Of a stretch of DNA of 64,000 nucleotides, positions 44,201 to 52,351 are shown piece after piece; the first letter of the stretch is position 1, and each line of letters begins with the position of its first letter. The translations under genes and the position numbers were made by a program. The notes beneath the pieces were generated by a model. That model ran no database searches and was not told the DNA's origin. It saw only the letters and a list, made by a program, of their open reading frames with translations. This DNA is from an uncultured Aquimarina sp. (GTDB lineage Bacteria > Bacteroidota > Bacteroidia > Flavobacteriales > Flavobacteriaceae). Location: assembly GCF_947495315.1 (NCBI RefSeq), contig NZ_CANLYD010000017.1, positions 1 to 64,000 of the forward strand. Reading direction: 5' to 3'.

Positions 44201-45916
44201 ATGTTAGCAATATATACACGGCTTAGTAGAGAAGATGAAGCAAATAACAGTATCTACAATCAAAAAAGAGAAGGTAAAGAATTTGCTAAAAAAAACAAAT
44301 TTAAAGATTATAAAATCTATGATGAAGGACAGGGGATAAGTGGTGGAGCAAAAATTGAAGATAGACCCAAGTTTTCTGAACTTATAGAAGATATTATAAA
44401 AAGCAAAATAACTACTGTATGGTTTCGTGACCAAAATAGATTAGAACGTAATCAATTAACCTTTCATTTCTTTGTAGACCTTGTGCAGCAAAAGCACATA
44501 TCGATTTATATAGCAGATAAATTGATTGATTATAATGACCCTGATACATTCTTTAGAACATCATTAGATAGTCTATATAATACTAAAAAACGCATAGAAC
44601 AAGGTGTAGCTACAAAAAAAGCACTGCACGGTAATTTAAAAGAAGGTAGAACCCGTGGAGGTATTATGCCTTATGGTTATAGTAAAGATGAAAAGGGTTA
44701 TATAATTATTGATAGCAATGAAGCTGAGGTTATTAAAAGAATCTATGATTTATCATTAGAAGGTATTGGTACAACTCAAATAGCCGAAATCCTAAATAAA
44801 GAGAATGTACCAACTAGGTACAGTAAAATGGATGGTACTATAACCTTCACTCATAAGGACACTAAAAAGAAAAGAACTGTTAAGAAAAAAGACATTAAGT
44901 GGGCAGGTGCCACCATACGCGGTATAATAAAAAATGAGTGTTACAAAGGAATTAAGTATTTAGGAAAGAAAGAAGAAAGAAAAGCTTACCCATATCCAAT
45001 TATAATAGAACCTTATCATTGGGAAAAGGTAAATAAAAACCTACCTAAGAATAGAAATAATAGCGGTAAACGTGTTGAACATAAATATTTATTGAAAGGC
45101 TTAATAAGGTGTGGTAAATGTGGTAGAAACTATGCTGGTAGAAGTAGAATGCCAAAGGAAGGTAGAGCATATAGACAAGACCATGTATATAAATGTAGTA
45201 GCATCCGAAAAGGTTACGAAACTTGTGGTAATAGAGGTATTAATATAACTAAAATTGAAAGCTTCATTATTAAACTAATGTTTTATTCTGGTCATATTCA
45301 ATATCTAGCAGAACAAATAAAAAACGGTGATGCATTAAAAAAAATGGAGAACCAACTTGAAGCATTTGAGGTAGAACAAAAACAAATAAAGAAAAAGGAA
45401 GACAAGTTATATAAATTACTACTTAACGAAGCATTAGAAGAAGATAAGCGTTTGATTAATGATTATACCTCAACCAAAGGAAAACTAACTGCTATAAGTC
45501 TTAAAATAAAGAATCTTAAAAATAAGATTGAAACAGAAAAAAATACGGATAGATTAGGAGTTTTAGAGGGATTAATAAATAATTTTTCGGTAGAAAATAA
45601 TTTTAAAACAATTCAATCTCAAGTTAGGCAAATAAATGAAAACGTACGTGTACTTTTTATTAGTGAAGGGGCTAGTAAACAAAAAGGATTCTATAGTGTA
45701 GTTATTGATTTTAAAGATTTAGGTACTTCATCATTGTATATCACAGATAATAAGTTGATAAAATGGAAATGGATAACCACCCAATTGAATGATGATATGA
45801 GTTCTCAAGAACTTTTAGAATACCCTAAAAAGAAAGATTTTAATGGCTCAAGTTTATTAGAATCAGAACAAGGTATTATAGTATTAGAAAAGCAAGATTT
45901 AATAGAATTCGACTAA
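44201..45916 (+). CDS. Large serine recombinase (candidate element integrase)
   Basis: The 571-residue protein starts with the resolvase catalytic domain (about 1-140): AIYTRLSRED with S9 as nucleophile, and WFRDQNRLERNQL with the catalytic arginines. The recombinase domain follows (GGIMPYGYSKDEKG, IKWAGATIRGIIKNECYKG), then a zinc ribbon (LLKGLIRCGKCGRNYAG ... YKCSSIRKGYETCGN) with an inserted long coiled coil (about 380-470) as in phage integrases. The ATG lies 60 bp from the attL crossover, the usual position for an integrase, so this is the likely enzyme that inserted the element in comM. Confidence 0.9.
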   Translation: MLAIYTRLSREDEANNSIYNQKREGKEFAKKNKFKDYKIYDEGQGISGGAKIEDRPKFSELIEDIIKSKITTVWFRDQNRLERNQLTFHFFVDLVQQKHISIYIADKLIDYNDPDTFFRTSLDSLYNTKKRIEQGVATKKALHGNLKEGRTRGGIMPYGYSKDEKGYIIIDSNEAEVIKRIYDLSLEGIGTTQIAEILNKENVPTRYSKMDGTITFTHKDTKKKRTVKKKDIKWAGATIRGIIKNECYKGIKYLGKKEERKAYPYPIIIEPYHWEKVNKNLPKNRNNSGKRVEHKYLLKGLIRCGKCGRNYAGRSRMPKEGRAYRQDHVYKCSSIRKGYETCGNRGINITKIESFIIKLMFYSGHIQYLAEQIKNGDALKKMENQLEAFEVEQKQIKKKEDKLYKLLLNEALEEDKRLINDYTSTKGKLTAISLKIKNLKNKIETEKNTDRLGVLEGLINNFSVENNFKTIQSQVRQINENVRVLFISEGASKQKGFYSVVIDFKDLGTSSLYITDNKLIKWKWITTQLNDDMSSQELLEYPKKKDFNGSSLLESEQGIIVLEKQDLIEFD

Positions 45917-46953
45917 ACAATGACCTTTATCTTCAACTTTAAGGTTCTATGTTTCGTAGAATTTTAAATACTTATTTGAATTAAGTGTTAATAAATGTTA
46001 AAAAAATCAATATTATCCGACAATGGTTTTACCGTAAAAATTGTGTTTTATAAGTGAAAAAATTAGTATGTAAGAATATCTGTAAAGGTCATATGGTAGT
46101 AGAGTTTCCGAGGTTACTAACAACAATGTTTATATCTTTCTAAAGCTTCTTAATTATCTGGTAATCATATGTTTATGATAATTTTGAATAACCACAATTT
46201 TTACTGTTAATTCTCTCCGTGTTGAAAACTTTGTTGAAAACGTTTGCAACCTTTTTGTGAGCTTTCTTACAACAAAGATTATCTTTGATTTATCATTAAC
46301 GGATAAGGCTACCAGAGGCAGCCTTATTAGATTTCTTCATTAAGATGTGTAGATGGCATGCTGTAACAAATAAATATTACGGCAATTTAAAAATCACATT
46401 AGAGTTTTTAAATTCTCATCAATTAAAAGGAGGTGTTAGAGCATCTCCTTTTTCTTATTTTGTTATAACAAAATTATATGTTTATGTTCTTTTAAACAAA
46501 CATTTATTTTAGAATAAAACTTTATTTATAAACAAAATGTTTACAAACTATATACTATTTGTGTACTATTCGTTTACAAAACTTTTACAGTAATATGGAC
46601 TTATTCTTTAATAAAAACTTTTCTTCCTTTATTATTACTTCTGTTTCAATTATTAAATAAGTACCCTGTTTTTCATGGGAAAAATTGCCAAAAATTTTTT
46701 AATCAATCCGAAGTACTTTTTTTGAAAAATTATTTTTCCCATTTATAAGAAAGGTGACCGCAATCCAATAAATTGATTTTCAAAGACATAGGGAGGGTGT
46801 TTGCGCCCTCCTTCCCCCGTAAGGAAGGGGGGGAAGAATCTTCTTACAAGTATTTTATGTTTTATCATTTACAAGTATTTCAATTTTATCTAGATTTTAT
46901 CGTGTTAACCAATAAGCACTTTTTTGGTGCAAATATTAAACACACAAATAATT
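45917..46953. other. 1 kb non-coding stretch with several hairpins
   Basis: No convincing gene. Hairpins: ATAAGGCT with AGCCTTAT (about 46303-46328); AAAGGAG with CTCCTTT followed by Ts (about 46428-46453), terminator-like; and two GC-rich stems at 46791-46836, listed separately. The arrangement suggests terminators for the first recombinase gene and a regulated leader for the second operon. An in-frame 55-codon ORF at 46345 runs through a terminator hairpin and was not called. Confidence 0.4.
46791..46836. promoter_or_regulatory. Pair of GC-rich stem-loops upstream of the second recombinase operon
   Basis: GGAGGG (46792-46797) pairs with CCCTCC (46806-46811). Directly after, CTTCCCCC (46811-46818) can pair either with GGAAG (46823-46827) or with GGGGGAAG (46829-46836). 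These are the most GC-rich bases of an otherwise AT-rich region. The alternative pairings could form an attenuator. No T-run follows. Confidence 0.45.
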
Positions 46954-47079
46954 ATGGGGGCTATCCAAAATAAAAATAACGTACCTGATGATGAGCAACA
47001 ATATGTCAAAGAATCACTAAAACGATTTGCTCATATCCTGTATGAATACTTAATGATTAAAGAAAACAATGTCGAATAA
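46954..47079 (+). CDS. Small protein (41 residues) coupled to the second recombinase
   Basis: The peptide starts MGAIQNKNNVPDDEQQYVKE and goes on with a helical SLKRFAHILYEYLMIKENNVE. The last 11 bp overlap the start of the recombinase gene at 47069, which suggests translational coupling and supports that it is expressed. Similar short ORFs ahead of serine recombinases often encode accessory factors; that role is inferred here. Confidence 0.55.
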   Translation: MGAIQNKNNVPDDEQQYVKESLKRFAHILYEYLMIKENNVE

Positions 47080-48883
47080 AAAAAATGAAGAATTTGAAGA
47101 AATACAACACTACGTAGGAGAAACAAATAAGGTCATAAAACAAAATGACAGTAAAAACATTATTGCATACTGTAGAGTATCAGATAAGAAACAGATAGAA
47201 AATGATTCTACTGAAATGCAATTGAATAATGCTAAAAGATTTGGTATAAATAATGAATTTAAAATTGTAAAAGATTTTGAAGTTCTGGGAGAAAGTAGCA
47301 AAAGAGGTGCTACAAGACCTTCGGTTGATGAAATGCTTGAATATATTGATAAAACTGAGCATAAAATATACGCAATAGTTGTGTTTCATTCCAATAGATT
47401 TACAAGAGATGGAATATTTGGAGCACAGTTTTTAGATGAGATAATAGCAAGAGGGGTTGGATTTATAGATTTAAATAACCCTAATGATATTTTCACCGAA
47501 ACAGGTAGATTAAGACAAATAGAAGCATTTTATGATGCAGAAGAAGATAATGTAACTAGAAAGAAATTTATTAATGCAACTATCTTAGAAAAGCTTAGAC
47601 AAGGTTATACAATGCGTAAACCGCCTAGAGGTTATAAACTTATTAATAATGGTAGAGGTAGAAATAAAGAACAAAAAATTATAATTACAGAAGAAGGTAA
47701 GTTATTAAAGGAGGCTTTTAAATTAAAATTAGAGTACAATTATAGTAATGTTGCGATTGCTGAAATAATGAAATCTAGAGGACTAGATATACATTACAAG
47801 GCACTTGGTAGAGCATTTAAAAACCCTTATTACTTTGGTTATATAAAGGACAAAAGGTTAATCGAATCTAATGGTGTTGCAAAAGGTCGCCACCCAAAAT
47901 TAATAACTTGGAAAGAACATAAAATTATTAATGATATAGGTGGAGCAAGAAAAAAACAAATTAAAAGAAACGAAATTGACCAACTACCATTAAGAAGACA
48001 TCTGCTTTGTTCAAAATGTAATAGAAAACTAACAGGTTATCCAGCTTCCAAAAGAAAAGAATTATTTTATTATAAATGCCGTAGTAAAGGATGCAATGTT
48101 AATATTAAAAATGAGATTGTACATAAATCATATAATGAGCTATTAGATACATTATCATTTAATAAAAGTTATATACCTCAACTTAAAAATACATTAGATG
48201 AGGTTTTTAAAGCTGTAAATAAATCAAATACCTTATTGAAAAGAAGTATCACAACTTCAATAAACAAAACCGAAAAAGAAAGATTCTCCGCAATAAAAAA
48301 TATGAACTCTTATCCAGAGGATAAATCATTATATAAAGAATTAATTGTTGATTGTGATGATAAGTTAACCGATTTAAAGGAACAACTGGGAGATGTTAGG
48401 GTTGGTATAGATGAAATTAAAAATAATACCTTAAAAGCACTTAATTTAATTAGTGATTTATCTTCAATATGGTCAAGTTGTGATTATAAATTTAAGGTCA
48501 AACTACAACAATTAGTCTTTCCTGATGGAATTTGGTACGATAAAGAATCGAACACACTAAAAGCACCTAAAATCAACCCTATTTTTAGTTTAATCAAAGT
48601 TTTTAAAGAAAAACTAATTTTAGAAGATACCAATAAGAGTAACCAAAATTTTGATGAAAAAGTCGATGGAGTTCGAACATCAGATATTTTAAAAAATATG
48701 CTCATTAACCCCAATGAAATATGGGGTTATGAGTTTTATGGTGAAGTGGAGAATAAAGAAAAAATCCCATTGGTAGTCTTACTATCCGATAGGTCGAACA
48801 ATTTTGAACATAATTTATTTGATTCTATGGATGAATTAACACGGTTCACAGAATTGTACAGGATAATAAATAATAACATTTAG
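47069..48883 (+). CDS. Second large serine recombinase
   Basis: The 604-residue protein has a 30-residue N-terminal extension, then the catalytic domain: IIAYCRVSDKKQIENDST with S38, and VFHSNRFTRDG with conserved arginine. The recombinase domain (LRQGYTMRKPPRGYKLINNG; FKNPYYFGYIKDKRL) and a zinc ribbon (LLCSKCNRKLTGYPASKR ... YYKCRSKGCN) follow, with a coiled coil at 370-450. It differs strongly from the first recombinase, so it is not a recent duplicate. It may act as a second integrase, an excision partner or an enzyme of a nested element. Confidence 0.88.
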   Translation: MSNKKNEEFEEIQHYVGETNKVIKQNDSKNIIAYCRVSDKKQIENDSTEMQLNNAKRFGINNEFKIVKDFEVLGESSKRGATRPSVDEMLEYIDKTEHKIYAIVVFHSNRFTRDGIFGAQFLDEIIARGVGFIDLNNPNDIFTETGRLRQIEAFYDAEEDNVTRKKFINATILEKLRQGYTMRKPPRGYKLINNGRGRNKEQKIIITEEGKLLKEAFKLKLEYNYSNVAIAEIMKSRGLDIHYKALGRAFKNPYYFGYIKDKRLIESNGVAKGRHPKLITWKEHKIINDIGGARKKQIKRNEIDQLPLRRHLLCSKCNRKLTGYPASKRKELFYYKCRSKGCNVNIKNEIVHKSYNELLDTLSFNKSYIPQLKNTLDEVFKAVNKSNTLLKRSITTSINKTEKERFSAIKNMNSYPEDKSLYKELIVDCDDKLTDLKEQLGDVRVGIDEIKNNTLKALNLISDLSSIWSSCDYKFKVKLQQLVFPDGIWYDKESNTLKAPKINPIFSLIKVFKEKLILEDTNKSNQNFDEKVDGVRTSDILKNMLINPNEIWGYEFYGEVENKEKIPLVVLLSDRSNNFEHNLFDSMDELTRFTELYRIINNNI

Positions 48884-48901
48884 GAAAAAAGAAATATTTA
48901 T

Positions 48902-49228
48902 ATGAAAACAATTATAGTAGATAAAAAGAAAATAGAAATAATGGAAGATTTAATAAAAGAGATAAATAAAGGATTTAAAAGCACCTCATTTTCAATAGAT
49001 AGTGTTGAGAAAAGGGTTGAAACTTTACATGGTCATATATTGGATATTAAAAATGATTATGCTACAAAATCAGATGTTAATGAAGTTAAAACTGATATTG
49101 AAAATTTATTGGATAATAGATTAACAGAGCTTGAAGATAATGTGACCAATAAATTTGATTTATTATTCAAACATCTTGATATAAAAGTAGAGGACGATAC
49201 GGTAGAGGCTTCTGATATTGAGGTATAA
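48902..49228 (+). CDS. Hypothetical coiled-coil protein (108 residues)
   Basis: The protein is acidic and helical with heptad-like spacing (MEDLIKEINKGFKS, VEKRVETLHGHILDIKNDYATKSDVNEVKTDIENLL). It begins 18 bp after the second recombinase gene and is probably in the same operon. The pattern recalls the small coiled-coil proteins of mobile elements. It is also similar in style to the 86-residue protein at 51329-51589. Function unknown. Confidence 0.65.
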   Translation: MKTIIVDKKKIEIMEDLIKEINKGFKSTSFSIDSVEKRVETLHGHILDIKNDYATKSDVNEVKTDIENLLDNRLTELEDNVTNKFDLLFKHLDIKVEDDTVEASDIEV

Positions 49229-49307
49229 GCTTAACTCTAATAAAATTTTTGATAAATTTGGATATTATTTAAGTTATACTTAAATTTGTAATGTAATTGT
49301 AATATTT

Positions 49308-50066
49308 ATGGCAGCCAAAATAAAACCTCCAGCATCAATAGTTAATAGTAAGTCAATTGATAACCTTATCAAATGGCAGAAAAAAATTGATAAACTACCT
49401 ATAAATGGTGCTGATTTGGCTATGGCTAAAATTGCTGATGCTGTTACCAATAGTATGCCTGTGCTTAGTTATGATATGGCTGTTGTTAAACAAGCTAAAG
49501 AGATTTCTAAATATTCTAATCAAATTAATAGTAGTTTTTCCAATTTAACTATCTCGCATAACCGACCTGTTAGTTATTTAATTGAAATAAAGAATAGAGA
49601 GGAGAATAACTTAGCAAAGAAAATATCTTCCCTTTCGAGAAAGATTTCAGAATATGATTTAAGTGCAGAGGTTTTAGAAGATGTATTGGAAAGAAAACCT
49701 TTTTCTAGAATTGAATGCAGAATCCCTACAGTAGATGAGAAAGCTTCAATTTTAGATGTTAATTTTGAGACTTTATTTAAAAGAGTAAAGAGATTAACTG
49801 ATAATATCAGGATTGAAAAATATAGATACTATAATCCTTCAGATGAAATTGACTTACTTGAACTTTTGGAAGAGCTTAAAGAAGTTAAGAAACAGTATAA
49901 GCTTGTTCAAGTATTAAAGAAACAAATTGATTTTGTTCTTAATGGTATTAAAAAAAGATTAAGAAATTTAAGAGAAGCATTCACCAAAACACATAGTTTT
50001 CACTTTAAAAATTTAGATGACTACCACCCTTTGACTTTAGTTAACACTATCACCATAAGTTATTAG
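49308..50066 (+). CDS. Hypothetical protein (252 residues)
   Basis: No signal peptide, membrane segment or known motif. The N-terminal third (IKWQKKIDKLPINGADLAMAKIADAVTNSMP) is mixed; the middle and C-terminal parts are long charged helices (LLELLEELKEVKKQYKLVQVLKKQIDFVLNGIKKRLRNLREAF). It lies in the element's operon-like block of small helical proteins. Possibly DNA- or partner-binding; not recognised. Confidence 0.65.
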   Translation: MAAKIKPPASIVNSKSIDNLIKWQKKIDKLPINGADLAMAKIADAVTNSMPVLSYDMAVVKQAKEISKYSNQINSSFSNLTISHNRPVSYLIEIKNREENNLAKKISSLSRKISEYDLSAEVLEDVLERKPFSRIECRIPTVDEKASILDVNFETLFKRVKRLTDNIRIEKYRYYNPSDEIDLLELLEELKEVKKQYKLVQVLKKQIDFVLNGIKKRLRNLREAFTKTHSFHFKNLDDYHPLTLVNTITISY

Positions 50067-50122
50067 GGTTTAATATTATTAAGCCTTGATATTAAAAATT
50101 AGTTTAATTAAAAATCAAGGTA

Positions 50123-50323
50123 ATGTTAGAAAAAAACACATTATTAAAAAGAATTGATGAAGCTATCTCAAAAGAAGATACTTCTTCTGAAAACAAAGAA
50201 TTACTAAAAGAAATAAAACAGGAGCTTTCTAAAGCTAAAACAGAGGTAGAGTATTTTGATACTTTTATTAAAATTATTAAAATTATCAGTTTACTTACTG
50301 ATTTAGGCGGTGATTCTGGATAA
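50123..50323 (+). CDS. Small helical protein (66 residues)
   Basis: MLEKNTLLKRIDEAISKEDT and KELLKEIKQELSKAKTEVEYF suggest a short amphipathic coiled coil, followed by a hydrophobic end (IIKIISLLTDLGG). Its stop is 11 bp before the ATG of the Xre regulator gene, so the two probably form a unit, in the style of a regulator with a partner. Confidence 0.55.
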   Translation: MLEKNTLLKRIDEAISKEDTSSENKELLKEIKQELSKAKTEVEYFDTFIKIIKIISLLTDLGGDSG

Positions 50324-50333
50324 ATCATACATT

Positions 50334-50645
50334 ATGGAAATAGGACAGATAATAGGTTTGCTAATCAAAAAAAGAGGTTTAACTCAGTTGGAAGTTGCTA
50401 AAAGAATTGGTAAAAGCCCAACATCTTTATCTCATATAGTTAAAGGGGTGCATAAACCTAATCCAGACACAATGGAGAAAATTTGTGAAGTTTTAGGAGT
50501 ACCTCAAGGTATTCTATATTTTCTTACTGTTTCCGAAAAAGACATACCAGAGGATAAATTAGGAATGTATAAAATATTAGCACCATCATTAAAAGAGTTT
50601 ATTGTAAAAATCTTTGGTGAAGAATCGGTAGTATTTGAAAGCTAA
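50334..50645 (+). CDS. Xre-family transcription regulator
   Basis: The 103-residue protein has a helix-turn-helix near the N-terminus: IGLLIKKRGLTQLEVAKRIG, then SPTSLSHIVKGVHKPNPDTMEKICEVLGVP. A short C-terminal tail follows (about 35 residues). I chose ATG 50334; a GTG at 50310 would overlap the preceding gene. It probably controls element genes, like phage repressors. Confidence 0.82.
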   Translation: MEIGQIIGLLIKKRGLTQLEVAKRIGKSPTSLSHIVKGVHKPNPDTMEKICEVLGVPQGILYFLTVSEKDIPEDKLGMYKILAPSLKEFIVKIFGEESVVFES

Positions 50646-50670
50646 TTAATTTACTATAAATTAAGGTATT

Positions 50671-50712
50671 AATAATAAGAGTCGTGTTTTACGGCTCTTA
50701 TTATTTTATTTA
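50671..50712 (+). terminator. Terminator after the Xre gene
   Basis: AATAATAAGAG (50671-50681) pairs with CTCTTATTATT (50695-50705), extended by CGT/ACG, followed by TTATTT. It ends the block of small genes. Confidence 0.75.
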
Positions 50713-50719
50713 GATAAGT

Positions 50720-50854
50720 ATGAAGAATTATAAAAAGAATGACCCTAGAATGTGGATATTTTATCACCCAATTGGTAAATGGGTTATTCGTATTGCTATA
50801 GTTATTATTGTTCTTTGGGGTATATGGGAAAATTGGATTCAATCATTATTTTAA
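50720..50854 (+). CDS. Small membrane protein (44 residues)
   Basis: The ORF reads MKNYKKNDPRMWIFYHPIGK, then a hydrophobic helix (WVIRIAIVIIVLWGIWENW) and IQSLF. One membrane segment with several tryptophans at its edges is clear. It begins 15 bp after the terminator stem. Too short for other methods, but its composition is protein-like. Confidence 0.5.
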   Translation: MKNYKKNDPRMWIFYHPIGKWVIRIAIVIIVLWGIWENWIQSLF

Positions 50855-51013
50855 TAAAACCACCTTTGCAAAAAAATGTATAATAGTTAGGATTATTAGT
50901 TTTTAATTGTCACTTAAAAAAGATGATTTATCTACAGAAAGGAGGTCAATAACTCGGTATGTATTGTTAATAAGTGCAAGGTAATTGTAAAATGAGGGTG
51001 CTGATTAATTTCG

Positions 51014-51021
51014 TATATTTG
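51014..51021 (+). promoter_or_regulatory. -7 box for the tRNA-like gene
   Basis: TATATTTG matches TAnnTTTG. The expected transcription start at about 51028 lies 42 bp before the tRNA-like sequence. A hairpin, ATCGGA with TCCGAT (about 51032-51060), fills the leader. Confidence 0.55.
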
Positions 51022-51069
51022 TAAAACAAAATCGGACATCACGCCAATGATATCCGATTATTATTAAGG

Positions 51070-51143
51070 GTCTGCGTGTCCGAGTGGTTTAAGGTCTCGA
51101 TGTTGCATGTCGTTGTTCGTGGGTTCGAATCCCACCGCAGACT
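51070..51143 (+). tRNA. tRNA-like gene with unusual anticodon arm
   Basis: The 74 nt sequence has a perfect 7 bp acceptor stem (GTCTGCG 51070-51076 with CGCAGAC 51136-51142), and a perfect T arm (GTGGG-TTCGAAT-CCCAC). The D region TCCGAGTGGTTTAAGGT is of the Ser/Leu-tRNA style. The anticodon stem is weak: CGAT pairs with GTCG (one wobble) around GTTGCAT, giving anticodon TGC if the loop is normal, but no G3-U70 pair for alanine. Discriminator base is T and no CCA is encoded. It has its own promoter and terminator. Whether it is charged, or what it reads, is open. Confidence 0.65.
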
Positions 51144-51155
51144 CTACTTTATTTT

Positions 51156-51188
51156 AATCCCTTATACTTTGTATAGGGGATTTTTATT
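51156..51188 (+). terminator. Terminator of the tRNA-like gene
   Basis: AATCCCTTATAC (51156-51167) pairs with GTATAGGGGATT (51171-51182) around TTT, with one mismatch or G-T, followed by TTTATTTT. It lies 13 bp after the acceptor end. Confidence 0.75.
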
Positions 51189-51328
51189 TTATAATTGTTT
51201 AATTATTTATACAAATATAGTAACTATATTTTAAGTTTTACTTTAACTCCCTGTTAAATTTCCTAATATTATTAGTGTTAGTTTTAATACTTCTAATATT
51301 ATTAATGTTAATACTGTTATTATAGTTA

Positions 51329-51589
51329 TTACTTTTCCTCATCAAAATGTTCTTTAATTATATCTTCTATTTGTTTAGTTATATTTTGATTAGTTTGTTC
51401 AAACTGCTCAGCAATATCTTCTTTAAGTTTAACAAAAGCCTTTCTTAAATTTACATATTTGGTATTAACAGAATTTATGTTTTTATCTAAATTTCCCAAT
51501 CTATTGTTTATTTCATTTACTAGAAGAGAAATGTTTAAATCACCATCTGTAGTAATATTTTCTTCTGTTATTTTAGTTATTTCTATCAT
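51329..51589 (-). CDS. Hypothetical coiled-coil protein (86 residues)
   Basis: I start at ATG 51589 (MIEITKITEENITTDGDLNI). The rest is helical with heptads: LVNEINNRLGNLDKNINSVN and LREAF-like LRKAFVKLKEDIAEQFEQTNQNITKQIEDII. The style resembles the 108-residue protein at 48902. It is divergent from the minimal tyrosine recombinase gene, with the inverted-repeat sites in between. Function unknown. Confidence 0.55.
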   Translation of the reverse strand: MIEITKITEENITTDGDLNISLLVNEINNRLGNLDKNINSVNTKYVNLRKAFVKLKEDIAEQFEQTNQNITKQIEDIIKEHFDEEK

Positions 51590-51690
51590 ATATAAATAGG
51601 TTTTAATTTTTAAAAGTAAAGATAATAGTACCAGAAGGGATTCTAACAATAGAAATTAATATAATAATAGAGTAATAAAGTACTATAATA

Positions 51691-51717
51691 ATGTTCATTT
51701 ATATACTAAATGAACAT
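51691..51717. repeat. 27 bp 11-5-11 inverted repeat (candidate recombinase site)
   Basis: ATGTTCATTTA (51691-51701) and TAAATGAACAT (51707-51717) are perfect inverted arms around TATAC. The format, 11 bp arms with a short centre, is that of the crossover sites of tyrosine recombinases such as dif. It lies 94 bp upstream of a minimal tyrosine recombinase gene. It could equally be an operator. Confidence 0.6.
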
Positions 51718-51761
51718 TTCTAGTATTTACAAGGGTTTTCAAGTGTAATTATATAAAATAA

Positions 51762-51794
51762 GTTCATTTATATTTTTAAAACTCATAAATGAAC
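51762..51794. repeat. Second copy of the inverted arms, wider spacing
   Basis: GTTCATTTA (51762-51770) and TAAATGAAC (51786-51794) repeat the arms of the upstream 27 bp site, with 15 bp between them. The right arm ends 17 bp before the ATG at 51812, so a protein bound here would also affect expression of the recombinase gene. Confidence 0.6.
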
Positions 51795-51811
51795 ATTATA
51801 TTTATGTTCTA

Positions 51812-52351
51812 ATGCAAATAATTATGACAGGTTCTACTTATATAGATTTTGATAAAGCACTTAATAAAGGAATGAAACTTATTAAATCAAATGAAAATCC
51901 TTCATTTGGTCTTTTAATAGTGGTAGGTGTTAATTTAGGTTTACGAATTGATGATTTATTAAAATTATCTTTTGATGACCTGAGACAAGAGAAAATAGAG
52001 ATTATTGAAGGTAAAACTAAAAAGAAACGTAGCCTAGTTATTAATGAACATATACAAACTGCGTTAAATTATTTTGATAGTGATATAAAAGGTAGAGCTT
52101 TCAAAAGTCAAAAAGGTACTGTTTATAGTATTCAACACGTAAATAGATTAATTAAAAAATATTTTAAGGGTAAGGTAAGTTCCCATAGTTTAAGAAAGTC
52201 ATTTGGTAGAAGAGTCTGGGCTAATGATAGTGAAAGTGAAAGAAGTTTAATTTATTTATCAGAATTATTTAATCATTCATCATCAAAGGTTACTAGAACC
52301 TATTTAGGTATAAGACAAGCCGAATTAGATAATATTTATATGAATCTATAA
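51812..52351 (+). CDS. Minimal tyrosine recombinase (catalytic domain only)
   Basis: The 179-residue protein consists of the catalytic domain alone, without the usual arm- or core-binding N-terminal domain. All active-site residues are seen: R45 in NLGLRIDDLLKL, a lysine in the beta-hairpin KTKKKRS (68-72), H125-x-x-R128 in SSHSLRKSFG, H155 in LFNHSSS and nucleophile Y164 in RTYLG. Similar size is known in FimB/FimE, which invert short DNA. Next to it lie two pairs of inverted arms that could be its sites. It converges with an Xre gene directly at its stop (1 bp apart). Confidence 0.82.
   Translation: MQIIMTGSTYIDFDKALNKGMKLIKSNENPSFGLLIVVGVNLGLRIDDLLKLSFDDLRQEKIEIIEGKTKKKRSLVINEHIQTALNYFDSDIKGRAFKSQKGTVYSIQHVNRLIKKYFKGKVSSHSLRKSFGRRVWANDSESERSLIYLSELFNHSSSKVTRTYLGIRQAELDNIYMNL

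Noticed and set aside
46345..46512. 55-codon ORF in the non-coding part of the element
   Set aside because: It runs through a terminator-like hairpin (AAAGGAG/CTCCTTT), has no upstream signals, and its composition is not protein-like.
46773..46973. 66-codon ORF over the GC-rich stem-loops
   Set aside because: The reading frame consists of the hairpin bases and random AT-rich sequence, and it overlaps the better-supported 41-residue gene.
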